This document shows positions 53,337 to 63,196 of a stretch of DNA of 64,000 nt, one piece after another (positions within the stretch are counted from its first letter, which is position 1; the number at the start of each line of letters is the position of its first letter). Location: NCBI GenBank assembly GCA_047639475.1, contig JBLIOD010000003.1:1-64000 (forward strand), written 5' to 3'. This DNA is from JAAELZ01 sp047639475 (GTDB taxonomy: Bacteria; Pseudomonadota; Gammaproteobacteria; Arenicellales; Poriferihabitantaceae). The translations under genes and the position numbers were made by a program. The notes beneath the pieces were generated by a model. That model worked only from the letters and a program-made list of their open reading frames with translations. It was not told the DNA's origin and did not search any database.

Positions 53337-54995
53337 TTACGTCAAAATCAAGTCGGCTTTATGGGCTTGTTTCATTTCGACCTTGTACCTGGTTTCGCTC
53401 CAGCTCAATTGCGCCTGCATGATTTTAGCAATTCGAATGGCAGTAGATAAAGATACTCGCTGATTGTGCGCGAGAGTGGTTCTGCGACAGAGGACATCTG
53501 TTAAACGTTGGGCATATTCGTGGTCGATGGCATAACATACTTCACCGACCAGTGTTTCACCGGTAACCGGCCTTAAATACCCCTCCCGCTTTGAAAAATA
53601 TTCGGTAGTTTGCTGCCAGCGGTGGCCGTATTTGTTGAATAACGTCTTTTCTAATTCAGTTTTTGGTCGAGATCGTTGCGCGCTATCAACAATTTCAAAA
53701 CTAAGGGGGTTCTTGCGGTTTGTTGATAATTGATAATGTGATTTGAGCATACTTACCACTTCGTCTGCCACCGCTGGGGCAGTAGTGAACTTAACGCCTC
53801 TCACTTCTATGATGCCGCGCCGTGCTTGAATTTGAGTTTGCTCTTGCTGCTGCAGATGATCTTGTTGGAACAAATGGAGGTTAACGCTAGAGTGGTCACG
53901 CAACTTAAACGAAGCCTTTGTTGACGTTGAATCCAGTGGCAACCAGCCACTTTGCCAGTGCGTCACTTCGTCAAGTTGAATCTTTAACTTAGGTTGCGCA
54001 GTATTGATATTAGCAACAATCGTTTGTTTGTCTTTGCTGCTGAGTTTAAGTCCGTTGTTTGATTGGCTCTGATGATTATAGAATGTTCCAATAACTGTTT
54101 GCTTGCCTTTAGGGAGTATGAAAAATTGGCGTTCTTTGGTCTTACCCTTTCCTTCGTCACCGTTTAAGTGCTCTTGAATAGGCAAGCCAAACGCCGAAGA
54201 GGGATGTATTAAGCGGTCAATCACCAGATTGATAGACCTAGCCCACTGGGTGTTTTTTAGTGAGGCAGGTATGGGGGCGTTAAGGTTGCCAAGATTGTGA
54301 CCTGTCGCATCAATTAACCACCGAGTGGCTATGGTGGCAGTTTTGTTGGTGAATCTATTTTTAACGGACACGCCGCTGAATTTGCCTTTATCTAGAAGGG
54401 TTTTTTCGACCTTGCAATAGTTGGCCAGGTGGCAGCCGTGTTTACGTGCGGCCATGACCACTTCTAGCACCAATCTCTCCGGGTGGTTAATGACTGTTTC
54501 ATGCCAGCGTGCCACTGCACTTACTGAAGTCTGGTCGTATAATAGTGACCCTTTGTCTAGCGAGTTTTTAGGAATAACCCGAGAGTTAGGTATATGAACA
54601 CTGGAGGGTACGCCCAAGTTACGATTTTGACTGACTAGATCGTTAAGTGCTAACGCGCAGCGCATTAGCCAGGGATTTCTAATGCTGAATGTTTTTAGTG
54701 CGATGTTAAACGGTGTAATAGTGGCCAGTTGAGGAGCCAACTGCAGAAAATAGCGTCTAGATTCGACTGAGCGTTTGATTCGTTTAAAGTCTAAACGCGG
54801 TATATAGCGCAAACCGCCATGCAGTATGCCTAAAGTGTTGGCTGAGGTTTTTGCGCCAAAATCGGTGGCTTCAAGCAATGCGCATTTGTAACCCGCTTTC
54901 GACAGTTTTTCGGCGATACACGCACCGTATATCCCGCCACCCGCAATGACGACATCAAATCGCTCTTTGGACAGAGATTCAATGTGGCTGCTCAT
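53337..54995 (-). CDS. GlpD-like FAD-dependent glycerol-3-phosphate dehydrogenase
   Basis: The 552-residue flavoprotein has the N-terminal motif FDVVIAGGGIYGACIAEKLS (about 13-32) and TSANTLGILHGGLRYI (about 51-66), as in GlpD (TSSxSSKLIHGGLRYL). RRGIIEVRGVKFTTAPAVAD (about 415-434) fits the conserved GG/TT segment near the C-terminus. Start at ATG 54995 is chosen; a TTG 14 codons upstream gives a non-family extension. It differs from canonical GlpD in the middle region, so glycerol-3-phosphate as substrate is likely but not certain. It is monocistronic, 47 bases upstream of tldD. Confidence 0.75.
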   Translation of the reverse strand: MSSHIESLSKERFDVVIAGGGIYGACIAEKLSKAGYKCALLEATDFGAKTSANTLGILHGGLRYIPRLDFKRIKRSVESRRYFLQLAPQLATITPFNIALKTFSIRNPWLMRCALALNDLVSQNRNLGVPSSVHIPNSRVIPKNSLDKGSLLYDQTSVSAVARWHETVINHPERLVLEVVMAARKHGCHLANYCKVEKTLLDKGKFSGVSVKNRFTNKTATIATRWLIDATGHNLGNLNAPIPASLKNTQWARSINLVIDRLIHPSSAFGLPIQEHLNGDEGKGKTKERQFFILPKGKQTVIGTFYNHQSQSNNGLKLSSKDKQTIVANINTAQPKLKIQLDEVTHWQSGWLPLDSTSTKASFKLRDHSSVNLHLFQQDHLQQQEQTQIQARRGIIEVRGVKFTTAPAVADEVVSMLKSHYQLSTNRKNPLSFEIVDSAQRSRPKTELEKTLFNKYGHRWQQTTEYFSKREGYLRPVTGETLVGEVCYAIDHEYAQRLTDVLCRRTTLAHNQRVSLSTAIRIAKIMQAQLSWSETRYKVEMKQAHKADLILT

Positions 54996-55314
54996 GGTTA
55001 TAACAGGTTGTTCAACTTGTCCAAGCGATTGAAGCAAAGGCGCTCTATAATTTGGTTCGAAGTTTGTTTGGGGGCGTGTGTCGCGCGGATTTTGTTAGCG
55101 ATTACTCTAGTGTGTATGTTCATTGTGCGCTTGCGCCTAGTGGCTCTTGATTCGTTAGTTTATCAACCCAGGTCGTAAAAGCGCGAAGGGCATTAATGAA
55201 ACTATTCATGGTAAGGTTGATTTTATTGAGCATGTTCTTTATGCGCTTAGTGACTATATTCGAATCAAAAGTGGGTTTAATGTTTAAAAGTACCAGCGTC
55301 ATTTGTGCTTTTAT
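54996..55314. other. Intergenic region without recognisable gene
   Basis: I see only short open frames without family resemblance, and no tRNA, terminator or long repeat. It should hold the minus-strand promoter of the GlpD-like gene. Confidence 0.5.
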
Positions 55315-55554
55315 TTAATTTGGTTTTATCTTTTTGACTAGCCCCTTTATCGCAGATATTTGTTTACTGTACTTGATTTGTATCGTCGCTATCAATCTAC
55401 CGAAGTGGTGGCGGAGAATGATATTGACTAAAAAAATGATACCAGGGCCTTTGCCTAAATATCCAAATGGTAGTGCTTTCCAGCGGATAAAGTTAGCCAA
55501 AACTCGGCGGCAACTTAATCCATTGAAGTCATATTGTGAGTTGGTAGGTTTCAT
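55315..55554 (-). CDS. Small hypothetical protein coupled to the HAD gene
   Basis: The 79-residue frame starts 2 bases after the stop codon of the large HAD protein gene (TAA-CC-ATG), which suggests translational coupling, though no ribosome site is visible. It has a hydrophobic middle stretch (GIIFLVNIILRHHF) and a basic C-terminus. I recognise no family. A frameshifted continuation of the HAD protein is possible but that protein already ends at a plausible position. An 84-codon frame on the opposite strand overlaps it and looks like a shadow. Confidence 0.45.
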   Translation of the reverse strand: MKPTNSQYDFNGLSCRRVLANFIRWKALPFGYLGKGPGIIFLVNIILRHHFGRLIATIQIKYSKQISAIKGLVKKIKPN

Positions 55555-55556
55555 GG

Positions 55557-57632
55557 TTAGTGTGATAAAAAACGGTAGGCGTTGTTAATGAACCAGGCTA
55601 AGCGAGTGAAAGGGTTAAATCTTAGCTTGCTCTTACTGGCAGTCCATAGCGAGCTATCATCCTTTATCGATTTTGTAGACCCCTGATGTTGGCCTGCAAA
55701 ATCATCTTGATGTGCTTCATGTCGCACTCGAATGATTTCAGCTGTTTTAGGAAAGGCCACTTTGGCTAAGTACATAAAGTTAAGCCACGCCTTTAAATTC
55801 CCCGTTTTATAGTTGTATATCTGCGCGGCGGCAGCATACCTTTTTGCATTTTCGACTACGCCTTCATGTAGTGGGGCGTAATATTGACTTTGTGCGATTT
55901 CATCTTGGCCAATGGCATCATCCGTTTTACGGAACACCAGTTTTGGTTTGCCGGCTTCCACTTTATAAGCAATCAAGGTGGGGTGGGGCGCGCGGCAAAT
56001 TTCTTCCAATACGGGTTTTAGTGTATTGGTCATTGAGCTGTAAAAGCTCACGCGGTGCGCGTCGTAAACTAAGCCTTCAAGGCTATTTTGATGTGTGTTG
56101 CGATAAGGCGCTGCGCGTATGGCACCTAAAGTAAAGCCGAAAATTCGTGGCTTATCGGTACGCGGCTCGATGGCGTCAGATAAATAGTGTTGAATGGTGC
56201 CTAGCCAACCTATGTCGACCAAGGCGACTTTGTCACTTTCAAAAAAGCCCTCGCTTTCCAAATATAGCTGGAAGGCGCTATTGCTGTCTTTAGTCTGTCG
56301 TTTTACTTCCGTTTGAAACGCTTGGTCATCTAGCAGGTGTGCAAACTTGCCATCTGCTGCTTCATTGTAATCTGCGCTGTTAAAACCGATGGCGTCGTCG
56401 TCGTTGAGACCGAAACGATCGAGGTGACCAGTAAACTGCTCAACGTCCAATTTGAATATACGGCAAATGTCTTTGAAGTCACGGTTGCCGGCAGGGAAAC
56501 GGGCGACATGAGAATTGAGCACACTCAATCCTTGATGGGCGCAAGCCGTAGAAGCTACGCCCATTCGGCTAACGTAGAGATAGCTGGCTTTAGGCGCGTC
56601 ACCGAGTGGATAAAACCACGGTACCATGGCATCCCATATTTGTTTAAATAGCCACCCTTCGCGGGCGCAAAAGTAGACCCTTTCAATGTCTTCCTCCTTG
56701 CAGCGCTCGATAAGCTTATGAATAAAGTAGCTTAATAAGTAGCCAAAAAATCCGAAGCCGTCGGTGTATAACGGACTTTTATCTTGATTTTCTTGTTCCA
56801 GTGGCAACATCCATTGTAGGTGGTTTCGGCCTTTCCAGAAATCGCGTTTAGTCGCGTAGTAGTTATAGCGAGTTGCCAAAGACAAGCGATGGTGTTCACC
56901 GATGTCGTGCAAGTGATAGGCGCTAATGCCAAACTCAATAGGCTTGATAAAATCGGAGTGAGCATTATCTCCAATGTGCAGCCACTTGTCTTTGTTTAAG
57001 TCATGTTTTGTTTGCAGCAATGGCCAGGCAGCGCCGGATGCTTTGGCATTAAAAGTATCAGCTGAGGAGATAATGTCTTCAAAATATTGCGCAATATGTT
57101 TGTCCTTGGCCAATGTTTTTAAGTACTTTGCGGGTAGATAAATATCGGACACCAAAAACAAACGAATGCCTTTAAGGTGCAATGCTTTTATCCAGTCAAC
57201 TGCTTCCTCACGAACCACTATCATGGCGCTTTCCATCGCAATTTCAAAGTTAGCAACTTGTTTAAATAACGAGGAGGGAAGCTTTTTGCCAAAAATGCTG
57301 AGTAGCACTTCTTGCATGTAATCGTCATAGCGCGCTTCAAAATCTGGATACGTGGCGCCGTTGATATCACGATGAGTTTGTTCAATGGTATTGCGTAATA
57401 GTTGAACTTCACGCGGACTAATTTGGATGTCTGACTTTTTAGCGGCATCACTGATCATCTTTGCCACCGGAATTTTGATCATGTTCGGGTCAGGCACCCG
57501 CCGAATGAACAGTGTGTCGAAGACATCAAAACTGATAGTGTCAAATTGATCAAGCTGGCTGTTGGCTTGTTGGATCAGGCTTTGCCAGGTATAAAAGCTT
57601 TGCAAGGTGGTGTCCGGTCTATTATTTTCCAC
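55557..57632 (-). CDS. Large HAD-superfamily protein of glycan-cluster type
   Basis: This 691-residue protein starts with a HAD module: motif I SFDVFDTLFIRRVPDPNMI (about 34-52), cap helices, LFLVSDIYLPAKYLKTLAKD (motif II, about 158-177) and LHIGDNAHSDFIKP (motif IV, about 216-229). The C-terminal 400 residues form a second domain (IERVYFCAREGWLFKQIWDA, FFESDKVALVDIGWLGTIQH) seen in proteins from polysaccharide clusters. It overlaps the glycosyltransferase gene by 11 bases and is read after it. Likely role: processing of a phosphorylated or glycosyl intermediate; the substrate is unknown. Confidence 0.75.
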   Translation of the reverse strand: MENNRPDTTLQSFYTWQSLIQQANSQLDQFDTISFDVFDTLFIRRVPDPNMIKIPVAKMISDAAKKSDIQISPREVQLLRNTIEQTHRDINGATYPDFEARYDDYMQEVLLSIFGKKLPSSLFKQVANFEIAMESAMIVVREEAVDWIKALHLKGIRLFLVSDIYLPAKYLKTLAKDKHIAQYFEDIISSADTFNAKASGAAWPLLQTKHDLNKDKWLHIGDNAHSDFIKPIEFGISAYHLHDIGEHHRLSLATRYNYYATKRDFWKGRNHLQWMLPLEQENQDKSPLYTDGFGFFGYLLSYFIHKLIERCKEEDIERVYFCAREGWLFKQIWDAMVPWFYPLGDAPKASYLYVSRMGVASTACAHQGLSVLNSHVARFPAGNRDFKDICRIFKLDVEQFTGHLDRFGLNDDDAIGFNSADYNEAADGKFAHLLDDQAFQTEVKRQTKDSNSAFQLYLESEGFFESDKVALVDIGWLGTIQHYLSDAIEPRTDKPRIFGFTLGAIRAAPYRNTHQNSLEGLVYDAHRVSFYSSMTNTLKPVLEEICRAPHPTLIAYKVEAGKPKLVFRKTDDAIGQDEIAQSQYYAPLHEGVVENAKRYAAAAQIYNYKTGNLKAWLNFMYLAKVAFPKTAEIIRVRHEAHQDDFAGQHQGSTKSIKDDSSLWTASKSKLRFNPFTRLAWFINNAYRFLSH

Positions 57633-58557
57633 TTAGCTTGGCAGCTAATCGCTTGAGCAAAGTTTTTGCTAAGCTTGCGGTAGGGATGTTGGCGATGTTT
57701 TGAGCGTCATTAGCGAAAGCAGGCTTTAGCTGCATACGCACGCCGTGCAATTCTTGTTCTAGCTGTACCAATCTATCAATGCCGACGTTTACCCGTTCTT
57801 GTTGCGCAGAAGGAACTTGTCGTAAAACAGCGTTGCGGATGATTTCTTGGTCTTGCTCGCGCCCGATGATGGCCGCTTGACTGATGGTGTTGCCACTGTG
57901 AATGCGGTAATTCATCAATGCCTCGTCGTGGGCGTAATGTACTCTATTTTCAAATGCATTCAGCAATCTGAAAATGTAGTCATAATCGTGTAAATAGCGA
58001 TATGGTGCAAATTTACCGACAGTATTTTTAGCCTCTGCTGTCATCAGCAGATTAGAAGTGGTCACCATTAAGTTTCCTTTTAAGAAACCACGATAAACAT
58101 CATCGGGTTGCTGCAAGAAGAAGTCACGATTGTTTTTATGCCATTGTAGCCAACCAAATTCTGGGTTGGTGATGGCAGCGCTATCGTCGTCGATGGGTGA
58201 GACTTCTGAGAAAATGGCTGCAGATTGTTGCTCAATCATTCTGTCGATCAACCGCTCAATTCGGGCAGGATGGAATACATCGTCAGAATTGATGATACCT
58301 ACGTACTCGCCTTTGGTCTTTGCTAAGCCTGCATTGAGGGCGTTATAGGCGTCTTGGTTATGTTGGTGAAAATATTGTACCCGCGAGTCATCGTATGCCT
58401 TTACAATATCGGGGGTGCTATCTGTTGAGCCATCGTCAATGATGATGAGCTCCAGATTTTCCCAGGTTTGATTCAAAACGCTGTCTATCGCCTCACTCAC
58501 GAACTTTTCGTGGTTGTAAGCAGGCATCACAATACTGACTAATGGTAACAATTTCAT
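57622..58557 (-). CDS. Family 2 glycosyltransferase
   Basis: The 311-residue GT-A enzyme has SIVMPAYNHEKFVSEAIDSV (about 8-27), LIIIDDGSTDSTPDIVKAYD (about 35-54), and the DXD-like INSDDVFHPARIERLI (about 89-104). A C-terminal tail of 60 residues ends in a basic amphipathic helix (LAKTLLKRLAAKLSGK). It transfers a sugar from a nucleotide donor to an unknown acceptor. It is cotranscribed with the HAD gene and divergent from the membrane GT-C-like gene, so the three probably build one surface glycan. Confidence 0.9.
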   Translation of the reverse strand: MKLLPLVSIVMPAYNHEKFVSEAIDSVLNQTWENLELIIIDDGSTDSTPDIVKAYDDSRVQYFHQHNQDAYNALNAGLAKTKGEYVGIINSDDVFHPARIERLIDRMIEQQSAAIFSEVSPIDDDSAAITNPEFGWLQWHKNNRDFFLQQPDDVYRGFLKGNLMVTTSNLLMTAEAKNTVGKFAPYRYLHDYDYIFRLLNAFENRVHYAHDEALMNYRIHSGNTISQAAIIGREQDQEIIRNAVLRQVPSAQQERVNVGIDRLVQLEQELHGVRMQLKPAFANDAQNIANIPTASLAKTLLKRLAAKLSGK

Positions 58558-58596
58558 TAATTTATTGCTCGTGGCTCAATTGACTGAATTCGGATT

Positions 58597-60138
58597 GTGA
58601 TAGCACATTTATTAAGAATAGATTGGCGATTGGTTCTGGTCGCTTTGCTAGGCAGCTTGCTCATTTCTCTATGGGCTAATATTGTAGACGATGTTGTCAA
58701 TAATGATGGCATTGAATATCTAAAATCTGCGCAAAATATGCTTGATGGGCAATGGCGGGAAGCCGTAGAAACCTATAAATGGCCACTCTACTCTGCGTTG
58801 ATGGCATTGATTAGTAAACTAACGCATCTATCTCTTGAGGTTTCCGCGTATGTGATCGACGGCTTTGCCTTTGCATGGATAGTCATTTCGTTCGTCGCAT
58901 TGGTTAGATTGTTAGGCGGATCAAAAACTGAACTGTGGTTAGCATTACTATTGGTATTATGTTTTCCAACACTCAACAAAATTCGACCTTACCTGATACG
59001 GGACCCCGCTTTTTTAGCATTGTTTTTAACGGCAATTTACTACTATTTTTGCTATTTTTTAGAGCATAAAAAGCGACTCAATTTGCTGGCGATTGGCTTC
59101 TTTGGTTTGTCTGCGCTATTTCGGATCGAAGGGCTGGTTTTTTTGATTATGTCTCAAGTTTATTTGATGGCAATTTCGACCAGTCGCAAAGGGGCGCGTT
59201 GGATTGCAACTGGATTGACGCTTGTATTAGTCATGGTGATGCTGGTGGTGCTAAGTTGGTGGAACTTTACCCCAGATGGCAATCTGACTTACTTGAGTAT
59301 CTTTAGTGAACCAATAAACTTTTTGGAAACGGTATGGGCCCAATTACTTGACCAAGTGGTTGCTCGCCTGCACGCAATTCGTTCTAGAGTACTAGTGGGC
59401 TATTCGCACTCGTATGCTTATGTGGTGCTACTGTGGTCAGCATTAACGATTGTTTTTTTCGAGTTGTTGGATGCGTTGTATTTTTCTTACGCAATTCTTT
59501 TTGGCATTGCAGTTAGTCGTAAAGAAATTTTTCCGCAGCGACAGTTGTTAAAACCATGGCGATTTTTGCTGATGGTGGCTTTGGGCATTTTAATCGCTTT
59601 CGTGCTGCTACAATGGTTCTTAACCGATCGTTATCCCTTGTCAGCCGCTTTATTAATACTGCTGCCCATTCCATTCTTATTAGCCAAATGGTTGCGTGCA
59701 GCAAGAGGAGGGGCGACCAATAAGAAAAGTAAAATTGTATTTACGGTTGTGATGAGCTTGATCATTTTGGCCGGATTGAAAAGTTTTGATCTGGCGACCA
59801 AAAAAACTTACCTCAAAGAATCTGGGATTTGGTTGAAACATAACATTCAGCCAGAAGCGTCGATTTACACCAATAATAAAATTATTGCGCATTACATTGG
59901 GAGAAATGTCCATGACGGGCGATATCGCTCTAGTTGGAAGGGAAATAGGAAGTTAGCGTTAATTGCTAGTAGAAAGTACGATTATTTGGCGCTCAATGTT
60001 GAGCCAAAAGATGCGCAGTATGCGCTGGATATCCCCTTGGTTGTTCGACGCGAGCCGCTCATCATTTTTGAAAACGAAAAAGGCGCCAAGGTGTTAATTA
60101 TAGAAATGAATAATAAGCGAGCCGACCACTCACAATAA
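58597..60138 (+). CDS. GT-C-like integral membrane glycosyltransferase
   Basis: The 513-residue protein has about ten hydrophobic helices and a C-terminal periplasmic segment of 120 residues. The first periplasmic loop carries VVNNDGIEYLKSAQNMLDGQ (about 32-51), with the acidic residue that GT-C enzymes (ArnT/PMT-like) use for catalysis. It uses lipid-linked sugars if it is a true GT-C. No closer family is recognised. It is followed 7 bases later by argB, so argB may be cotranscribed with it. Confidence 0.7.
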   Translation: MIAHLLRIDWRLVLVALLGSLLISLWANIVDDVVNNDGIEYLKSAQNMLDGQWREAVETYKWPLYSALMALISKLTHLSLEVSAYVIDGFAFAWIVISFVALVRLLGGSKTELWLALLLVLCFPTLNKIRPYLIRDPAFLALFLTAIYYYFCYFLEHKKRLNLLAIGFFGLSALFRIEGLVFLIMSQVYLMAISTSRKGARWIATGLTLVLVMVMLVVLSWWNFTPDGNLTYLSIFSEPINFLETVWAQLLDQVVARLHAIRSRVLVGYSHSYAYVVLLWSALTIVFFELLDALYFSYAILFGIAVSRKEIFPQRQLLKPWRFLLMVALGILIAFVLLQWFLTDRYPLSAALLILLPIPFLLAKWLRAARGGATNKKSKIVFTVVMSLIILAGLKSFDLATKKTYLKESGIWLKHNIQPEASIYTNNKIIAHYIGRNVHDGRYRSSWKGNRKLALIASRKYDYLALNVEPKDAQYALDIPLVVRREPLIIFENEKGAKVLIIEMNNKRADHSQ

Positions 60139-60145
60139 TAAGCCC

Positions 60146-61048
60146 ATGCAAGATTCAAAATCAAACAAGACTAGCGCCAATATTGCGAATATTTTGACGG
60201 AAGCCCTGCCCTATATTCAGCGATATCATGGTAAAACTTGGGTGGTTAAATACGGTGGCAATGCCATGACTGATCAACGCCTAAAAGAGAGCTTTGCTCG
60301 CGATGTGGTACTGCTAAAGGCGGTCGGCATTAATCCGGTAGTGGTGCATGGCGGCGGCCCACAGATAAATCAATTGTTAGAAAAAATTGGCAAGGAGTCT
60401 ACCTTTGTAGACGGAATGCGGGTAACTGACAGTGAGACCATGGATGTGGTTGAGATGGTTTTGGGAGGACAAGTGAATAAAGAAATAGTCAATATGATCA
60501 ATCAGCAAGGTGGGCACGCAGTGGGCCTTACGGGCAAGGATGGCGGTTTAATCAACGCGGTCAAGCTGCAAGTAGAAAAAAATGATCCCGTATTGCAACG
60601 CAATGAAATTATTGATTACGGGCATGTGGGCGAGATCAAGTCGATTGATCCAAGAATCGTGCAGCTGTTGGAGTCGCAGGCGTTTATACCTGTAATCGCC
60701 CCTATTGGCGTGGGTGATGATGGCCAGACTTACAACATAAATGCAGATATTGTTGCAGGGGAGTTAGCGGCGACACTTAAGGCTGAGAAGCTATTGCTGC
60801 TGACCAATACGCCTGGAGTGAACGACAAGGATGGGCGGCTGCTCGCTGAGTTAGACGCCAAGTCTATTGATAAATACATTGAAGATGGCACCATTCAAGG
60901 CGGTATGCTGCCTAAAGTTGACTGTGCCTTAAGTGCGGTGAATAAAGGAGTGGGGTCGGCCATTATTTTAGATGGACGTATTGATCATTGCTTACTACTA
61001 GAAGCATTTACTGATTCAGGCGTGGGCACGCAGATAGTCGCGGGATAA
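60146..61048 (+). CDS. argB: Acetylglutamate kinase
   Basis: ArgB phosphorylates N-acetylglutamate in arginine synthesis. The 300-residue protein shows VVKYGGNAMTD (about 32-42, ATP Lys), VVHGGGPQINQLLEKIG (about 69-85), GLTGKDGGLINAVKL (about 131-145), NINADIVAGELAATLKAEKL and the GGMLPKVDCALSAV substrate segment (about 252-265). The N-terminal extension of about 25 residues fits the hexameric, arginine-inhibited type. The start is 7 bases after the GT-C-like gene. Confidence 0.95.
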   Translation: MQDSKSNKTSANIANILTEALPYIQRYHGKTWVVKYGGNAMTDQRLKESFARDVVLLKAVGINPVVVHGGGPQINQLLEKIGKESTFVDGMRVTDSETMDVVEMVLGGQVNKEIVNMINQQGGHAVGLTGKDGGLINAVKLQVEKNDPVLQRNEIIDYGHVGEIKSIDPRIVQLLESQAFIPVIAPIGVGDDGQTYNINADIVAGELAATLKAEKLLLLTNTPGVNDKDGRLLAELDAKSIDKYIEDGTIQGGMLPKVDCALSAVNKGVGSAIILDGRIDHCLLLEAFTDSGVGTQIVAG

Positions 61049-61203
61049 TCTCGTTTGCTTAGAGTTGGCTAAAAAAGGTGAAAAAAGGCTGTTATCACCT
61101 GAATTAGCTTGATCTGGCGTCCCTTTGGGCCTGTAAATCGCATACAATCGCGAGCCATTTTATTCCGCGCATTTTTTAAAAGGCATTTTGCCTGGCCCAT
61201 CAC

Positions 61204-63024
61204 ATGAAAGACTTAAGAAATATTGCCATAATCGCTCACGTTGACCATGGTAAAACAACCCTCGTTGATAGACTACTACAACAATCAGGTACGCTAGGTG
61301 ATCGATTTGGCCCTGTCGAGCGGGTAATGGATGGTAACGATCTAGAAAAAGAACGCGGAATTACCATTGTGTCTAAGAATACTGCGCTTAAGTGGAATGA
61401 CTATCGTATCAATATCGTTGATACGCCAGGGCACGCAGATTTCGGCGGCGAAGTCGAGCGCGTGTTGTCGATGGTGGATAGTGTATTGTTGCTGGTGGAC
61501 GCCGTAGAAGGGCCAATGCCGCAAACTCGTTTCGTAACACAAAAGGCCTTCGAACACGGATTACGGCCAATCGTAGTGGTAAACAAAATTGACCGCGACG
61601 GCGCTAGGCCAGACTGGGTGGTTGACCAAACCTTTGATTTGTTTGATCGTCTAGGCGGTACAGATGAACAGCTAGATTTTCCTGTCGTTTATACTTCAGC
61701 GATCGAAGGCTATGCAACGCTTGATGCGAACGTTCGCACAGAGAGCATGGATACTCTGTTCCAAGCCGTCATTGATCACGCTCCAGAGCCGGATGTTGAC
61801 GTTGAAGCGCCATTTCAGATGCAGGTTTCTTCAGTAGATTACTCGAGTTTTGTGGGCGTTATTGGCATAGGCCGAGTACGGAACGGCAAAGTGAAGCGCA
61901 ACACACCTATTACAGTGGTAGATAGTGAAGGCAAAAAGCGCAACGCGCGAATTATGCAAATATTGGGCTTTCACGGCCTGCAACGAATTGAAGTGGAGAC
62001 TGCTCAGGCAGGAGACATTATCGCTGTAACTGGTATAGAACAATTATCTATTTCTGATACCTTGTGTGACCCGGCAGCACCAGTAGCGTTACCGCCATTG
62101 ACGGTCGACCAGCCCACGGTGACAATGATGTTCCAGGTTAACACATCCCCTTTTAGCGGCAAGGAAGGCAAGTTTGTAACGTCTCGACAGATACTTGAGC
62201 GTTTAGAAAAAGAACTGATTCATAACGTGGCGCTGCGCGTAACACCAACGCCAAACCCAGATATGTTCGAAGTGGCTGGAAGAGGTGAATTACATTTGTC
62301 AATTTTGCTTGAGACCATGCGCCGTGAAGGCTTTGAGATAGCGGTCTCTAGGCCTCAAGTTATTTATAGAGAGATAGATGGGGTTCGCTGCGAACCCTTT
62401 GAGGATGTGGATATCGATATTGAAGAAGCAAACCAAGGGGCTTTGATGGAAGCCATTGGGATGCGCAAAGGTGAACTTAAAGATATGCAGCCTGACGGCA
62501 AAGGCCGAGTGCGTTTAGTTTATTTTATGCCAGCGAGAGGCTTAATTGGTTTTCAGACTGACTTTATGACGCTGACGTCTGGCACGGGTCTAATGAACCA
62601 TGTCTTTAGTGAATACCAACCCGTTGTCGAAGGTGAATTTTCGGGTCGACGAAATGGTGCGCTTGTTTCGATGGCGACCGGTAAAGCTGTTGCGTTTGCG
62701 CTTTGGAATTTGCAGGAGCGTGGAAAGTTGATGTTGGGGCACGGCGCCGAAGTTTACGAGGGGCAGATAGTGGGCATTCACTCGCGTAGGAATGACTTAG
62801 TGGTGAACCCATTGAAGGGGAAGCAGTTGAGTAATGTTCGAGCTTCGGGTAAGGATGACAGTATTAATCTTGAGCCGCCAATGCAAGTAACCTTAGAGTC
62901 AGCTTTGGAATTAATAGAAGACGACGAGTTGGTGGAAATCACGCCGTTGAGTATTCGAATCCGCAAGAAATTATTAACTGAGAGCGATCGAAAGCGCGCA
63001 GGACGAAGTAAGGATAAAGAGTGA
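61204..63024 (+). CDS. typA: Ribosome-associated GTPase TypA/BipA
   Basis: The 606-residue translational GTPase shows AHVDHGKTTLVDRLLQQSG (G1, about 10-28), RGITIVSKN (G2), DTPGHADFGGEVERVL (G3), NKIDRDGARPD (G4) and the TypA C-terminal RRNGALVSMATGKAVAFALW (about 478-497). BipA helps 50S assembly and stress adaptation. It stands alone, between argB and pilM. Confidence 0.96.
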   Translation: MKDLRNIAIIAHVDHGKTTLVDRLLQQSGTLGDRFGPVERVMDGNDLEKERGITIVSKNTALKWNDYRINIVDTPGHADFGGEVERVLSMVDSVLLLVDAVEGPMPQTRFVTQKAFEHGLRPIVVVNKIDRDGARPDWVVDQTFDLFDRLGGTDEQLDFPVVYTSAIEGYATLDANVRTESMDTLFQAVIDHAPEPDVDVEAPFQMQVSSVDYSSFVGVIGIGRVRNGKVKRNTPITVVDSEGKKRNARIMQILGFHGLQRIEVETAQAGDIIAVTGIEQLSISDTLCDPAAPVALPPLTVDQPTVTMMFQVNTSPFSGKEGKFVTSRQILERLEKELIHNVALRVTPTPNPDMFEVAGRGELHLSILLETMRREGFEIAVSRPQVIYREIDGVRCEPFEDVDIDIEEANQGALMEAIGMRKGELKDMQPDGKGRVRLVYFMPARGLIGFQTDFMTLTSGTGLMNHVFSEYQPVVEGEFSGRRNGALVSMATGKAVAFALWNLQERGKLMLGHGAEVYEGQIVGIHSRRNDLVVNPLKGKQLSNVRASGKDDSINLEPPMQVTLESALELIEDDELVEITPLSIRIRKKLLTESDRKRAGRSKDKE

Positions 63025-63196
63025 TTTGTTGAATCTGATAGAGAATTTAGGGAAAATATAGGCTAATATCGCTATCTTAGCTATATTTCTACATGAAATT
63101 ACTAGTTTTGCGTGGTAACTTCTTGATATAGAATAATATTGTCCAACTAATTGATGGGTACGGTCTAACTGTAACAATAAATTTCTCTATACGAAC

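Noticed and set aside
55120..55302. 60-codon frame on the minus strand after the HAD cluster
   Set aside because: No family match, no ribosome site and no coupling to another gene; length is within chance expectation.
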